Assembly (NCBI RefSeq): GCF_019056395.1
Contig: NZ_CP077639.1
Coordinates: forward strand, 2,916,001 to 2,980,000
Length of the DNA stretch: 64,000 nucleotides
From: Terribacillus sp. DMT04
GTDB lineage: Bacteria > Bacillota > Bacilli > Bacillales > Amphibacillaceae
Direction of reading: 5' to 3'
The translations under genes were made by a program, and so were the position numbers. Position 1 is the stretch's first letter. Every line of letters starts with the position of its first letter. This document shows, in pieces, positions 53,661 to 62,082 of the stretch. Below the pieces are notes generated by a model that worked only from the letters and a program-made list of their open reading frames with translations, made no database searches and was not told the DNA's origin.

Positions 53661-53853
53661 TCACTGCCTTTCGTTTTTGTTGTCACCTTGTCTTTTCATT
53701 AACATACATTGCAGAAAAGCTGTCTGCTGCCTCCTCTCATTTAGCTGGTAAACCAAGTATTCGTGAAAATAAGAAATTTGTATATCATACCATTGTCTAT
53801 AGATTTTATTATTCTCATAAATGAACAGCATTTTCTTTAGTTTTTTTAAACAA
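53661..53853 (-). pseudogene. Small gene upstream of sulP, apparent one-base frameshift
   Basis: On the minus strand AGGAGG is followed five bases later by TTG and a frame MFKKT... that stops after 12 codons because of a run of seven A. With six A it would continue into a clean 63-residue frame (KKLKKMLFIYENNKIYRQW to GDNKNERQ) ending four bases before sulP. Either a slippery homopolymer, a sequence error or decay. If unaltered, only an internal ATG at 53831 (56 residues) could be used. The protein is hydrophilic and aromatic-rich; no family recognised. Confidence 0.4.
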
Positions 53854-54069
53854 ACTATCCTCCTATACTGATAGAAACTGTGCTTCTTGAATCCTTTTTG
53901 CACAGAAGTATTTGCGTAGTTCTTGTAAAATAATTGTGAGTTTTTTGCTTTACCGGTTCTTTCTTCCTACCTCTATCCGCCTGTGCAATAACATTTACTT
54001 TTCCGGCCGCCCTCCTCCTTATTACCTTGCTAATTTAGTAATAAATTTATAAGTTAGAGTAAGATTAGA

Positions 54070-54116
54070 ATTTGCTTAGAATATTTATATATGCTAATAT
54101 ATGCATATAAGCAAAT
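54070..54116 (+). promoter_or_regulatory. Promoter and probable CzrA operator of czrA-czcD
   Basis: TTGCTT (54072), 17 bases, TAATAT (54095) is a good sigma-A promoter. It is overlaid by inverted repeats ATTTGCTTA (54070-54078) and TAAGCAAAT (54108-54116) and by the palindrome TATATGCATATA (54098-54109). Such AT-rich palindromes over the promoter fit zinc-responsive ArsR-type repression. Confidence 0.65.
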
Positions 54117-54133
54117 AAGAGGAGCGACTGCCC

Positions 54134-54442
54134 ATGAAATATAAAATGCAGCCGGATTTGACAGAAGCGCAATTAACGCACGTTTCGCAAATATTTAAAG
54201 CACTTGGTGATCCGACTAGAATCCGAATTTTGCATTTTCTTCTTGACCAAGAATACAGTGTCAATGAAATCGCAGAGAAACTGGAACTGCATCAATCTAC
54301 TGTTTCGCATCAGCTGAGTACCATGAAAAAAATCCGTCTTGTAAAATCCAGACGGGAAGGTACAACGATTTATTATTCACATGATGACAAGCACGTCATT
54401 GATTTATTAACAGAAGCCATTAATCACGCCTGCCATAATTAA
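54134..54442 (+). CDS. czrA: ArsR-family zinc-responsive repressor (CzrA-like)
   Basis: A 102-residue ArsR/SmtB repressor. The winged helix holds [15 protein letters not shown] and [13 protein letters not shown]. The C-terminal helix [19 protein letters not shown] supplies Asp and three His in the spacing of the alpha-5 zinc site of CzrA, while the alpha-3 cysteine site of ArsR is absent, so zinc or cobalt is the likely inducer. It is the first gene of a two-gene operon with the efflux pump. Confidence 0.9.
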   Translation: MKYKMQPDLTEAQLTHVSQIFKALGDPTRIRILHFLLDQEYSVNEIAEKLELHQSTVSHQLSTMKKIRLVKSRREGTTIYYSHDDKHVIDLLTEAINHACHN

Positions 54443-54460
54443 TCTATCGGAGGAATATGT

Positions 54461-55426
54461 ATGGGACACGGACATGTACACGATCATGCACATGGTCATC
54501 ATCATCACGGACATAATGCCAATAAAAAAGCTTTATTGATTAGTTTTATCCTGACAGCTGGTTTCATGCTGCTAGAAGCAATTGGAGGTTTCCTCACAAA
54601 CAGCCTTGCATTGCTGTCCGATGCCGGCCATATGCTGAGTGACGCTGTATCTCTAGGCGTCGGTTTATTTGCCTTCATAATCGGCGAGCGCGTAGCGAAT
54701 TACAGCAAAACATACGGGTATAAGCGATTTGAGATTTTAGCTGCACTATTCAATGGTATTACGTTAATTCTAGTATCGCTATACATCTTTTATGAAGCGA
54801 TTCAACGGTTCCAAGAGCCTGCTGATATTGTTTCAGGCGGCATGCTGACGATCGCTGTTATTGGTTTTCTTGTAAATATAGTCGTTGCTTGGATTCTCAT
54901 GCGCGGCGATACAAGCGACAACTTGAATATCCGAGCAGCTTTCCTTCATGTAATAGGCGATTTGCTAGGTTCGGTAGGTGCCATCGCCGCTGCTTTACTT
55001 GTACTCCTTTTCGGGTGGAGCTGGGCTGATCCCGTGGCCAGCGTCATCGTTGCCTCTCTTGTTATCACAAGCGGCTGGCGTGTAACGAAGGATGCTATTC
55101 ACGTGCTAATGGAAGGCACGCCACGTAATGTGGAAATGTCTAAAATCATTGATTGCATGGAAAAGGCACCTGGTATTATATCCATTCATGACTTGCACGT
55201 ATGGAGCATCACGAGCGGACAAAATGCTCTTTCCTGCCATGCGGTCGTTCAAGGAAATTTACTAGTCGAAGAAAGCCAGCATATGCTCCGAAACATTGAG
55301 CACGATTTGGAACATCTAGGTATTGGCCACGTAACTATTCAAATGGAAACAGCATCTCATACACACGAGGAATCCCTCATGTGTCAGCATGATGCAGAAT
55401 CTCATTCTCATACCCATGCTCATTAG
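54461..55426 (+). CDS. czcD: Cation diffusion facilitator, zinc/cobalt/cadmium efflux
   Basis: A 321-residue CDF transporter with six membrane segments. Site-A residues are in LLSDAGHMLSDAVSLGV (His, Asp) and HVIGDLLGSVGA (His, Asp). His-rich stretches at both ends (HGHVHDHAHGHHHHGHN and HSHTHAH) would buffer zinc. The cytoplasmic domain has SIHDLHVWSITSGQNALSCHAVV. Exports excess zinc with proton antiport; cotranscribed with czrA. Confidence 0.95.
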   Translation: MGHGHVHDHAHGHHHHGHNANKKALLISFILTAGFMLLEAIGGFLTNSLALLSDAGHMLSDAVSLGVGLFAFIIGERVANYSKTYGYKRFEILAALFNGITLILVSLYIFYEAIQRFQEPADIVSGGMLTIAVIGFLVNIVVAWILMRGDTSDNLNIRAAFLHVIGDLLGSVGAIAAALLVLLFGWSWADPVASVIVASLVITSGWRVTKDAIHVLMEGTPRNVEMSKIIDCMEKAPGIISIHDLHVWSITSGQNALSCHAVVQGNLLVEESQHMLRNIEHDLEHLGIGHVTIQMETASHTHEESLMCQHDAESHSHTHAH

Positions 55427-55456
55427 AAAAGACGAGGATTTTTCCTCGTCTTTTTT
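55427..55456 (+). terminator. Terminator of czrA-czcD
   Basis: Perfect arms AAAAGACGAGGA and TCCTCGTCTTTT around TTTT. Confidence 0.9.
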
Positions 55457-55481
55457 CTTACAAAAGGAGCAGAACGGCTGT

Positions 55482-55892
55482 CTAATTGCCGAATAACAGT
55501 TCCGTCAAGCGTTTACCAACTACCATGCCAATGCCGGAACCAGCACCAAATATAGAAATCACACTTATCAGTACAGCACCTTTGACGCGCAGCTTTTCTT
55601 TTTTAAAGCTGTTATTCGATTGTATCTCCTGTATTTTCATCTCTTGCTCACACAGTTTCTCCATTACCTGATTTTGTGCGTCATTTTGCTTTTCCAGCGT
55701 CTCTGCCATCTTCTCTGTATGATTTTCGATATTTTCCAGCCACTTTCCCACCGGCAGCAGCCGCTCATTAATCGTAACCAAATCCTCCTTGATAGCATCG
55801 ATTTCAGCTTGGAAATCCTCTCGAACTTTCAATTGCATTTCTAACAGCTCTGCTCGTGAGATTTGATCATTGTTTCTTCCTCCGGGTATCAA
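55482..55892 (-). CDS. Coiled-coil protein with C-terminal membrane segment (XhlA-like)
   Basis: A 136-residue protein: a long helical coiled coil (about 15-100) and a single membrane segment near 108-128 (GAVLISVISIFGAGSGIGMVVG). This layout recalls phage XhlA-type haemolysin partners, but no lysis genes are nearby, so the likeness may be structural only. Start is probably the TTG after GAGGGG. No operon partners are evident. Confidence 0.55.
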   Translation of the reverse strand: MIPGGRNNDQISRAELLEMQLKVREDFQAEIDAIKEDLVTINERLLPVGKWLENIENHTEKMAETLEKQNDAQNQVMEKLCEQEMKIQEIQSNNSFKKEKLRVKGAVLISVISIFGAGSGIGMVVGKRLTELLFGN

Positions 55893-55981
55893 TGTGCCTA
55901 CCCCTCTCTTTACGTTCTGCTCCTTTCTATCTTATTTTATGCATGTACCTTTTTGTCTGATTGTGTACGTACCTGCCGAAA

Positions 55982-57231
55982 TCAACCCACTTTTTGTTCC
56001 GTTTCCAGTTTCCTTCTATCTAGGTTAGGTGTAATTCTGAATAAGATAAAGGTTCCAGCCAGTCCAATCAATGTGAGCAATATGCCCATGATGATGGAAT
56101 GCAGATATCCGCTAAGGGTTACAGTTACGGAAACAATCAGCATAGCTAGGTTATACTGCAAGCCCCCAAAAGCCATATAAGCACTGCGCTTATCATCCGG
56201 CGGAATAGCAGCCATATAAGATTGCTCAACAGGCACCCGAAATACCTCGCCAATTGTTAGCACAGCCATCATAATGAACAACACCCAAACATTTGTCGAG
56301 AACGTAAGCGCTGCATAACCCATTGTAAAAACAAGGCAGCTTGTAACAAGTACGAATCGATCCTTCATCCCTGTAATTAATTTGGCAGTAAACAGCGCAA
56401 GCAGGACGACAAGAATGGTATTTTCACTTCGCAAGAAACCCATCATCTTTACGCCATCTACTTCCCAGAACAGAAACTGCTGCGTCGGCATCTCTTCTGA
56501 CAGTCGAATGCCGATATAGCTTGTCAGCTGAAACTCCATACTTAAAACAAGTATGCCTCCTGCTATGAACCAAACAAACAGCCGATCCTGCATAACATTC
56601 CGGTAAGTACCAACTATATGCGTAATATGCTGCAGTGGCTTAACCTCGACTTTCTCTGGGAAGTACGTTTCTGATATGAAAAAGTAAACAATGCATAACG
56701 TCACAGCAGCAGCAATCGTTAGTGCCATAAATAATTCAAATAAATAGTTCTCAAACATAAAGGCACCGGCAATACCACCTAAAGCAACCGATAAGTTGCT
56801 AGCCCAGTATCCGATTGAATAAATCAAGCGACGCTGATCAGGTGTACTGACGTCAATCAGCATAGCATCATTAGCTGGTCCGGCTAATCCCCAGCAAAGG
56901 CTGTTCAGCATAACCATGCTATATGTAATAGCTGGTGATTCAAACCATGGTGAATTGCTTAGCATCATCATAAAAAAGGCGATGAGTCGAAGTGACTCTG
57001 CCAGCGCATGATTTTGCGCCGTCCAAAGACGTCACTGAAGTATCCGCCTAGCAAAGACATCCCAATGCCTAAGAACACATTAACAAGCAGCAGAATACCC
57101 GCCACTTTTGCTCCGAAATGCATCGCTAAGTAAATGGTCATAAACGGCATCACCATACTGCCGATTAAGCTGGACACGAATGATTCTATGAGTCGTATCT
57201 TTATATTCGGATGGAAATCCCTAAAACGCAT
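55982..57231 (-). pseudogene. MFS transporter split by a frameshift
   Basis: Two frames together make one major-facilitator protein of about 415 residues. The N-terminal part (57231 to 56968, 87 residues) has MVMPFMTIYLAMHFGAKVAGILLLV and the loop GGYFSDVFGRRKIM; it then runs out of frame. The second frame (from 56971, 329 residues) continues with the remaining segments. The sequence between reads ALAESLRLIAFF in the second frame, showing a one-base deletion near 57020. The fragments overlap as ATGA. Drug or metabolite efflux is likely for the ancestor. Sequence error is possible. Confidence 0.75.
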
Positions 57232-57301
57232 TGTATTCCCCCTTTTCTATATTTTCTAATTATATAGATAACTTACATATAATTCCATAGGTTAATAAAA
57301 A

Positions 57302-57331
57302 AATAACCTCAGCATGAGAGCTGAGGTTATT
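57302..57331 (-). terminator. Former hydrolase terminator, now serving the DUF3800 gene
   Basis: Arms AATAACCTCAGC and GCTGAGGTTATT around ATGAGA, followed by seven T on the minus strand. Its right arm lies in the left 22-bp repeat. In the uninterrupted locus it would have directly followed and included the hydrolase stop codon. Confidence 0.85.
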
Positions 57332-57345
57332 TCGAATGCGCTTCA
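57324..57345. repeat. 22-bp direct repeat, left copy (attachment-site-like)
   Basis: Identical to 58597-58618, core TTATTTCGAATGCGC. It lies in the terminator that belongs with the hydrolase gene and marks the left edge of the DUF3800 segment. Confidence 0.85.
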
Positions 57346-57443
57346 TCACATCTATTTGAACATAATTTTTTTTAGTATAATTGGCTTTCTAAGACAAGCA
57401 GTAACCGCCATTCCATTTCAAGTGCCAGAGTAAGATTTCTAGA

Positions 57444-58334
57444 TTACTTTCTTCTTCTATGACTCGATCTTCTTCTTAGAAACTCCCAATTCTTTGTCGA
57501 CATGTTTCCCCGTGTTTTTTCACACGTGGAGTAATGTGATGCTAGAAATAAATCCACGTACTCCTTAAACCTAACATTAGTTAATTCTCTAGAACTTTGC
57601 CATTCATAATATTTTATGTCGCTAAGAAATGAATAGAATATAGGGCTTTCAAGAAATTGCAACACAAGAGCGTTTCTCATTCTCTCTCCTTTGCTCAATC
57701 TCTCTTTTTTGTTTTGTATTATAGTTCTGACAAACCCCATTAACAAATCTACAATTTCAACTCCAATCTCATTTTTCTTTGGGGTAAGGTTACAGTCACT
57801 TACTTTAAATTGTTCCCCTCTATACATTGACTGTGTATTTAGTTGATCTACTAATATCTTATCTAATTCTAATTTGGTATAGGTAGAAGAATTTTCAATA
57901 TATAATTCCGCTTTTATATTAACGTCTTTACCATAGTTTCTTAACAATCCATACAATATTCTTTCAGGAAGTTTCGTGTAAATCATTCTCTTAGACAAGT
58001 CTTTGTCATCATAAAATTTTCTTCGTTCTCTTAGAGAAGTTTCATCGTAATTTATAATATTCATCTTACATACGCGAGAATATTTTATAAATATATCGAT
58101 TACAGAAATGATGTCTCTTTTTAAGGGCATGTATCCCGAATATTCAGTCCAGTGCAAAGGCATGTATTTACGTTCTTTTAATTTACTATTCATCTCTTTG
58201 TATTCAGTTGTTTGATAGATTGGTTCAGGAATTAATAACCCTGCCATTAGTGTAGGACGTTGTTTAATATTGTTGCTACCACTTTCATCAAAAAAAATAC
58301 GAACTTTCTCCATATTCAGAGGTTCTTGTTTCAT
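57444..58334 (-). CDS. DUF3800 protein (predicted RNase H-fold)
   Basis: A 296-residue protein with the DUF3800 signature at the start, VRIFFDESGSNN (acidic Asp and Glu near 15-18), then AELYIENSSTY and KKNEIGVEIVDLLMGFV, where the last Asp completes a possible metal site. DUF3800 proteins are predicted RNase H-like and occur in defence and mobile contexts; activity is unproven. The last 25 residues are basic (EFLRRRSSHRRRK). GGAGG precedes the ATG. Codon use is much more AT-rich than the neighbours, suggesting transfer. It is divergent from the small-RNA-like unit. Confidence 0.85.
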   Translation of the reverse strand: MKQEPLNMEKVRIFFDESGSNNIKQRPTLMAGLLIPEPIYQTTEYKEMNSKLKERKYMPLHWTEYSGYMPLKRDIISVIDIFIKYSRVCKMNIINYDETSLRERRKFYDDKDLSKRMIYTKLPERILYGLLRNYGKDVNIKAELYIENSSTYTKLELDKILVDQLNTQSMYRGEQFKVSDCNLTPKKNEIGVEIVDLLMGFVRTIIQNKKERLSKGERMRNALVLQFLESPIFYSFLSDIKYYEWQSSRELTNVRFKEYVDLFLASHYSTCEKTRGNMSTKNWEFLRRRSSHRRRK

Positions 58335-58353
58335 GTATTCCCTCCATTTTCAG

Positions 58354-58382
58354 TTGACATGGTATAATGCATATAGTATTAT
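58354..58382 (+). promoter_or_regulatory. Consensus promoter of the DUF3800-linked small RNA
   Basis: TTGACA (58354-58359), exactly 17 bases, TATTAT (58377-58382). Transcription would run rightwards away from the DUF3800 gene into the hairpin region; the same DNA on the other strand offers a weaker TTGTGA-N17-CATTAT promoter for DUF3800. Confidence 0.75.
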
Positions 58383-58388
58383 TATTTC

Positions 58389-58512
58389 ACAATTAATACG
58401 CGCTCATGTGAGCGACCGAAATATTGATGGGTTGATTAGTACGCACTCACGTGAGTGTTCGAAAATTAACCATCTGTAAAAGAGTGTTCCTCTGTGAGGA
58501 ACACTCTTTTAT
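58389..58512 (+). ncRNA. Candidate structured small RNA divergent from DUF3800
   Basis: About 120 nt from predicted start to terminator. Hairpin 1 (58401-58414) is CGCTCA-TG-TGAGCG; hairpin 2 (58444-58457) is CACTCA-CG-TGAGTG; they sit in 25-base direct repeats offset by 43 and differ by a compensatory G-C to A-U pair. Hairpin 2 is enclosed by a helix of GATGG-G-TTGATT (58426-58437) with AATTAACCATC (58464-58474). A terminator (58478-58510) with arms AAAAGAGTGTTCC follows. No frame with a ribosome-binding site lies inside. The alternative is a pair of operators. Confidence 0.65.
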
Positions 58513-58596
58513 TATATCAAAAAACTATATTATATAAAGTAACCCTTTAACGGAAGAGCTTTCTGACTATACTTAATTAAATCTGTTACCATGCAA

Positions 58597-58618
58597 AGGT
58601 TATTTCGAATGCGCTTCA
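58597..58618. repeat. 22-bp direct repeat, right copy (3' end of hydrolase gene)
   Basis: Identical to 57324-57345. It contains the hydrolase stop codon and its last five sense codons, so the hydrolase keeps an intact C-terminus. Confidence 0.85.
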
Positions 58619-59565
58619 AGAAAGTCGATCATCTTCTCAAAACTGTATTGCGCTTCTTCCAAATATAATTTTCGCTGATACTCGTGACCTGCAGCAGGGT
58701 GAGAATCATCAAAGAACATCCTGTTTACTTCCACTTCTGCCTGTTCTAATTCATTTGCCATTTCTACACTTTGCGGATGCAGTTTGTCTACTTCACCCGA
58801 TGAGATGAATGTCGGCGGATAGTCGGGTGTAATCTGGAATACCGGTGACATATCACGCAGCCTTGGATCATGCATGTAATCTTTATTACCCGTATAAGAC
58901 CAGAGGAATGTCGTCATATTACGGAAGCCTGTCTGCTGTGCCTCTTCCAAATTCAGAACTCCATTATAAAGCAGAACTCCTTGCAGCTGATCCGGCTGTA
59001 AGGCGGAATTCTCTTCCACAACTGATTCCGTCGTTGGATTAGTAGCCATGGCTGCCACCATACCAGCCAAGTTCGCTCCCGCCGAACCACCGCCGACAAA
59101 AATTTGATTTGTATCGCCATGATAGTTTGGAGCTTCCCTCAGTGCAAAACGTATCGCATCATTTAACTGATACAACTGCGTTGGAAAGTTATATTCAGGT
59201 GCCAATCCATAATTTACATTCACAACGAGATAGCCTTTGGAGGCAATCCACATTGTGAAAGGATTTTGTGAGGCTTTGTCCCCGCCGACCCAGCCGCCAC
59301 CATGAATATAAATAACAATTGGCAGTGTTCCTTCCGCATCTATCGGATAATAAAAATCCAATCTGCCATCGTAGTTCTCCGTCGGATAGACAACATCTTT
59401 CACCGCAGCCACCTTATTCGGATAAGGTATTTCCGGTTGCTTATCACTTTGGTCTGCATCCATAAAAGCTCTTATCTCCGGGGAAAAGAGACTGCCCATA
59501 AGAATCAAGAAACCGACTGCCGCTATAACCGTTCCGATAATCCATATCTTTTTCTTTCGCAGCAT
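58600..59565 (-). CDS. Alpha/beta-hydrolase (esterase/lipase), membrane-anchored
   Basis: A 321-residue hydrolase of the hormone-sensitive-lipase-like/esterase group. Residues 8-28 form one membrane anchor; IVIYIHGGGWVGGDK is the oxyanion HGGG motif, FVGGGSAGANLAG carries the nucleophile Ser, and a Glu/Asp in FISSGEVDKLHPQ and a His in AAGHEYQRK complete the triad. It should act outside the membrane on ester substrates. Its own terminator has been moved 1.27 kb away by the DUF3800 cassette. Confidence 0.88.
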   Translation of the reverse strand: MLRKKKIWIIGTVIAAVGFLILMGSLFSPEIRAFMDADQSDKQPEIPYPNKVAAVKDVVYPTENYDGRLDFYYPIDAEGTLPIVIYIHGGGWVGGDKASQNPFTMWIASKGYLVVNVNYGLAPEYNFPTQLYQLNDAIRFALREAPNYHGDTNQIFVGGGSAGANLAGMVAAMATNPTTESVVEENSALQPDQLQGVLLYNGVLNLEEAQQTGFRNMTTFLWSYTGNKDYMHDPRLRDMSPVFQITPDYPPTFISSGEVDKLHPQSVEMANELEQAEVEVNRMFFDDSHPAAGHEYQRKLYLEEAQYSFEKMIDFLEAHSK

Positions 59566-59603
59566 ACCATCTCTTCCCTCCCTTCGTTTTAATCGCAGTT
59601 TAT

Positions 59604-60704
59604 TTAAAATAAATAAGGCGTTATTTCTACATCATCTGGCTTTCCTAGTATTTCTGCTGCCACCATCTTTCCAGCGTAAGGCGCTAGATTAAGTCCGGCT
59701 GGGCCAAATCCAGCTGCTAAATGCAATCCAGTCACCTTTTTCACTGCTCCTAAGATTGGGTATGGGTTAGGACCCGCCGGGCGAAGACCGACACGAAACT
59801 CTGTTACTTCTGCCTGTGCAAGACCCGGTGCTACTTTTAAGGCCTCTCGGAGCACCTCTTGCATGCCGGCGGCTGTTTGTTTTGTATCATAGCCTGAATG
59901 TACTTCTCTCGTGGCGCCGGCTACTACTTTCCCGCCATCAAAACCGAGCATATAATGGCTGCTCTTTGGCATGATAACAGGCCATTCACTTGTGTCAGCA
60001 TCAACATGCATATGCATAATCTGACCTTTCTGAGGTTCAATCGGCAGTTTCACACCAACCGGCTCCAAAAATTGATTAATCCAAGCCCCAGCAGCTGCAA
60101 CAACGTGATCTGCTTTTATCATTTCTTCCTTGATACGCACGCCTGTTACTTTATCCGTTCCTTCGTGCAGCAAGCTTGCATGCCCTTGCACGTAACGAAC
60201 GCCATGACGCTCTCCTGCCTCAAGCAGCGCCTGGAGCAGCTGCCGTCCGTCAACCCTTGCCGCTCCTTCCAGATATAAAGCTGTCATATCTTCCCGGAGC
60301 GGCGGAAATTTCTCCCTTGCGCCCTCTGGGCCTAAGCGTATGATTTCCCCGATCTCAGGTGTTTCCAATCGTTGTTTATACGCAAGTTTCTCTAGTTCAT
60401 CCAACCGCTTTTTACTTGCACTTACATATAATGCTCCGACTTGCTTATAGCTGACATCCGCTTGCCCATCTTCTTTCAGCATCTCCAGCAATTTCGGATA
60501 ATAGATAGCTCCCGCTTTTGCCAGTATGTAATAGGCTTTGATCCGTACTCGTTTTGACAGCCACGGGGAGATGATACCCGCCCCGGCAGCTGTTGCCTGC
60601 CCTTTCGCTTTGGAATCGACTAGTACTACTTCTGCTCCTGCTCGAGCGAGGTGGTAGGCGGTACTCGCTCCGGCAATGCCGCCGCCAACAACTACAATAC
60701 GCAT
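59604..60704 (-). CDS. FAD-dependent amine/D-amino-acid oxidase (DAO family)
   Basis: A 366-residue flavoprotein with FAD motif IVVVGGGIAGASTAYHLARAGAEVVLVDSKAKG at the N-terminus, GARVDGRQLLQAL and AAGAWINQFLEPVGVKLPIEPQKGQIMHM in the middle, and GLHLAAGFGPAGLNLAPYAGKMVAAE at the end. This is the pattern of DadA/ThiO/sarcosine oxidase relatives; the substrate amine is unknown. It lies 38 bp upstream of the hydrolase gene and could share its transcript. Confidence 0.88.
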   Translation of the reverse strand: MRIVVVGGGIAGASTAYHLARAGAEVVLVDSKAKGQATAAGAGIISPWLSKRVRIKAYYILAKAGAIYYPKLLEMLKEDGQADVSYKQVGALYVSASKKRLDELEKLAYKQRLETPEIGEIIRLGPEGAREKFPPLREDMTALYLEGAARVDGRQLLQALLEAGERHGVRYVQGHASLLHEGTDKVTGVRIKEEMIKADHVVAAAGAWINQFLEPVGVKLPIEPQKGQIMHMHVDADTSEWPVIMPKSSHYMLGFDGGKVVAGATREVHSGYDTKQTAAGMQEVLREALKVAPGLAQAEVTEFRVGLRPAGPNPYPILGAVKKVTGLHLAAGFGPAGLNLAPYAGKMVAAEILGKPDDVEITPYLF

Positions 60705-60812
60705 GACATTTCCCCCATTTTCTTTTCCACCTATTATACACGGTTCTGCTAGCTGTTTCAGAGAATGCCTTTCGTGCTACACTAGCAATATAAACCAAAG
60801 GAGATGAAGATG

Positions 60813-62048
60813 ATGAAGCAGACATTAATTGACCGTCTTACTACATATGCAAAAGTGGATACACAATCTAATGAGGATGTGGAAGCAACGCCTTCAACAC
60901 CCGGTCAGCTTGAACTGGCGAAAATGCTGGTGGAAGAACTAAAGCAAATCGGAATGGAGGAAGTCACCATTGATGAAAACGGCTACGTCATGGCAACACT
61001 CCCAGCTACAACAGAAAAAGACGTTCCAGTAATCGGCTTCATGGCTCATGTGGATACAGCAACGGACTTTACAGGTAAAAATGTTAATCCGCAAGTAATT
61101 GAACATTTCGATGGAAATGACATTACGCTCAATAAAGAACTGGACGTTGTACTATCTGCAGCAGATTTTCCAGAGCTGCCAAGCTATAAAGGGCACACGC
61201 TAATAACAACAGATGGCACAACGCTTCTTGGTGCCGATAACAAGGCGGGAATTGCAGAAATTATGACAGCAATGGCGTACTTGATCCAACACCCAGAAAT
61301 CAAACACGGAAAAATTCGTGTAGCTTTCACGCCTGATGAGGAGATTGGCCGCGGCCCACATAAATTCGATGTAGACGCATTTGGCGCAACGTATGCTTAT
61401 ACAATGGATGGCGGTCCGTTAGGTGAATTAGAATATGAGAACTTCAACGGCGCGGCTGCAAAGGTTACTTTTAATGGAAACAATGTGCATCCGGGCACAG
61501 CTAAAAATAAAATGGTGAACAGCATGAAGATCGCCATGGAATTCAACGGGAAGATCCCAGAAGATGAGGCACCAGAATTTACTGAAGGACGTGAAGGTTT
61601 CTTCCACTTACTCTCCATTCAAGGAGATGTAGAACAAACAAAATTGCAGTATATTTTACGTGACCATGATCGTGATAAGTTTGAAGCGAAGAAAGCTTTA
61701 TTCGAAGAAATCACAAAAGAAATTCAAGCAGAATACGGTGAAAAAAGTATTGAACTTGATATGCATGATCAGTACTATAACATGCGAGAGAAAATTGAAC
61801 CTGTTATGGAGATTGTCGATATTGCATCCGATGCGATGAAACGATTAGACATCGCGCCAGTCATCAAACCAATTCGCGGAGCAACTGACGGATCCCAAAT
61901 TTCGTATAAAGGCCTGCCAACACCAAACGTTTTCACTGGCGGCGAGAACTACCACGGAAAGTTTGAATATATCTCTGTTGATAATATGGAAAAAGCAACA
62001 AATGTGATCATTGAGATTGCCAAGCTATTTGAAGAACAAGCAAACTAA
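60813..62048 (+). CDS. pepT: Peptidase T (tripeptide aminopeptidase)
   Basis: A 411-residue M20 di-zinc peptidase that removes the N-terminal residue from tripeptides. [59 protein letters not shown] and [31 protein letters not shown] are the expected metal and catalytic segments, and the length equals Bacillus PepT. AAAGGAG lies nine bases before this ATG; ATGs at 60804 and 60810 are closer to or inside the site. Confidence 0.95.
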   Translation: MKQTLIDRLTTYAKVDTQSNEDVEATPSTPGQLELAKMLVEELKQIGMEEVTIDENGYVMATLPATTEKDVPVIGFMAHVDTATDFTGKNVNPQVIEHFDGNDITLNKELDVVLSAADFPELPSYKGHTLITTDGTTLLGADNKAGIAEIMTAMAYLIQHPEIKHGKIRVAFTPDEEIGRGPHKFDVDAFGATYAYTMDGGPLGELEYENFNGAAAKVTFNGNNVHPGTAKNKMVNSMKIAMEFNGKIPEDEAPEFTEGREGFFHLLSIQGDVEQTKLQYILRDHDRDKFEAKKALFEEITKEIQAEYGEKSIELDMHDQYYNMREKIEPVMEIVDIASDAMKRLDIAPVIKPIRGATDGSQISYKGLPTPNVFTGGENYHGKFEYISVDNMEKATNVIIEIAKLFEEQAN

Positions 62049-62052
62049 CATG

Positions 62053-62081
62053 GAGCCGGTATTACCGGCTCTCTTCCCTTT
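62053..62081 (+). terminator. Weak terminator downstream of pepT
   Basis: Perfect arms GAGCCGGT and ACCGGCTC around ATT, followed by TCTTCCCTTT. Confidence 0.6.
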
Positions 62082-62082
62082 A

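Larger units (their letters stand above)
57324..58618. mobile_element. Putative DUF3800/small-RNA cassette inserted at a gene 3' end
   Basis: A 1.27-kb AT-rich unit (57346-58596 plus one repeat copy) between perfect 22-bp direct repeats. The right copy encodes the last residues and stop of the alpha/beta hydrolase; the left copy adjoins that gene's displaced terminator. Inside are only a DUF3800 gene and a divergent small-RNA-like unit. No recombinase is carried. Insertion by site-specific recombination at the gene end, with the gene end regenerated, is the simplest reading. Confidence 0.65.

Noticed and set aside
55482-55892. Prophage lysis module around the XhlA-like gene
   Set aside because: No holin, endolysin or phage structural genes lie nearby; the likeness rests on coiled coil plus one membrane segment.
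58397-58464. Interpreting the two palindromes only as operator sites
   Set aside because: Not excluded, but they lie downstream of a consensus promoter, before a terminator, with a further long-range helix; RNA is the better fit.
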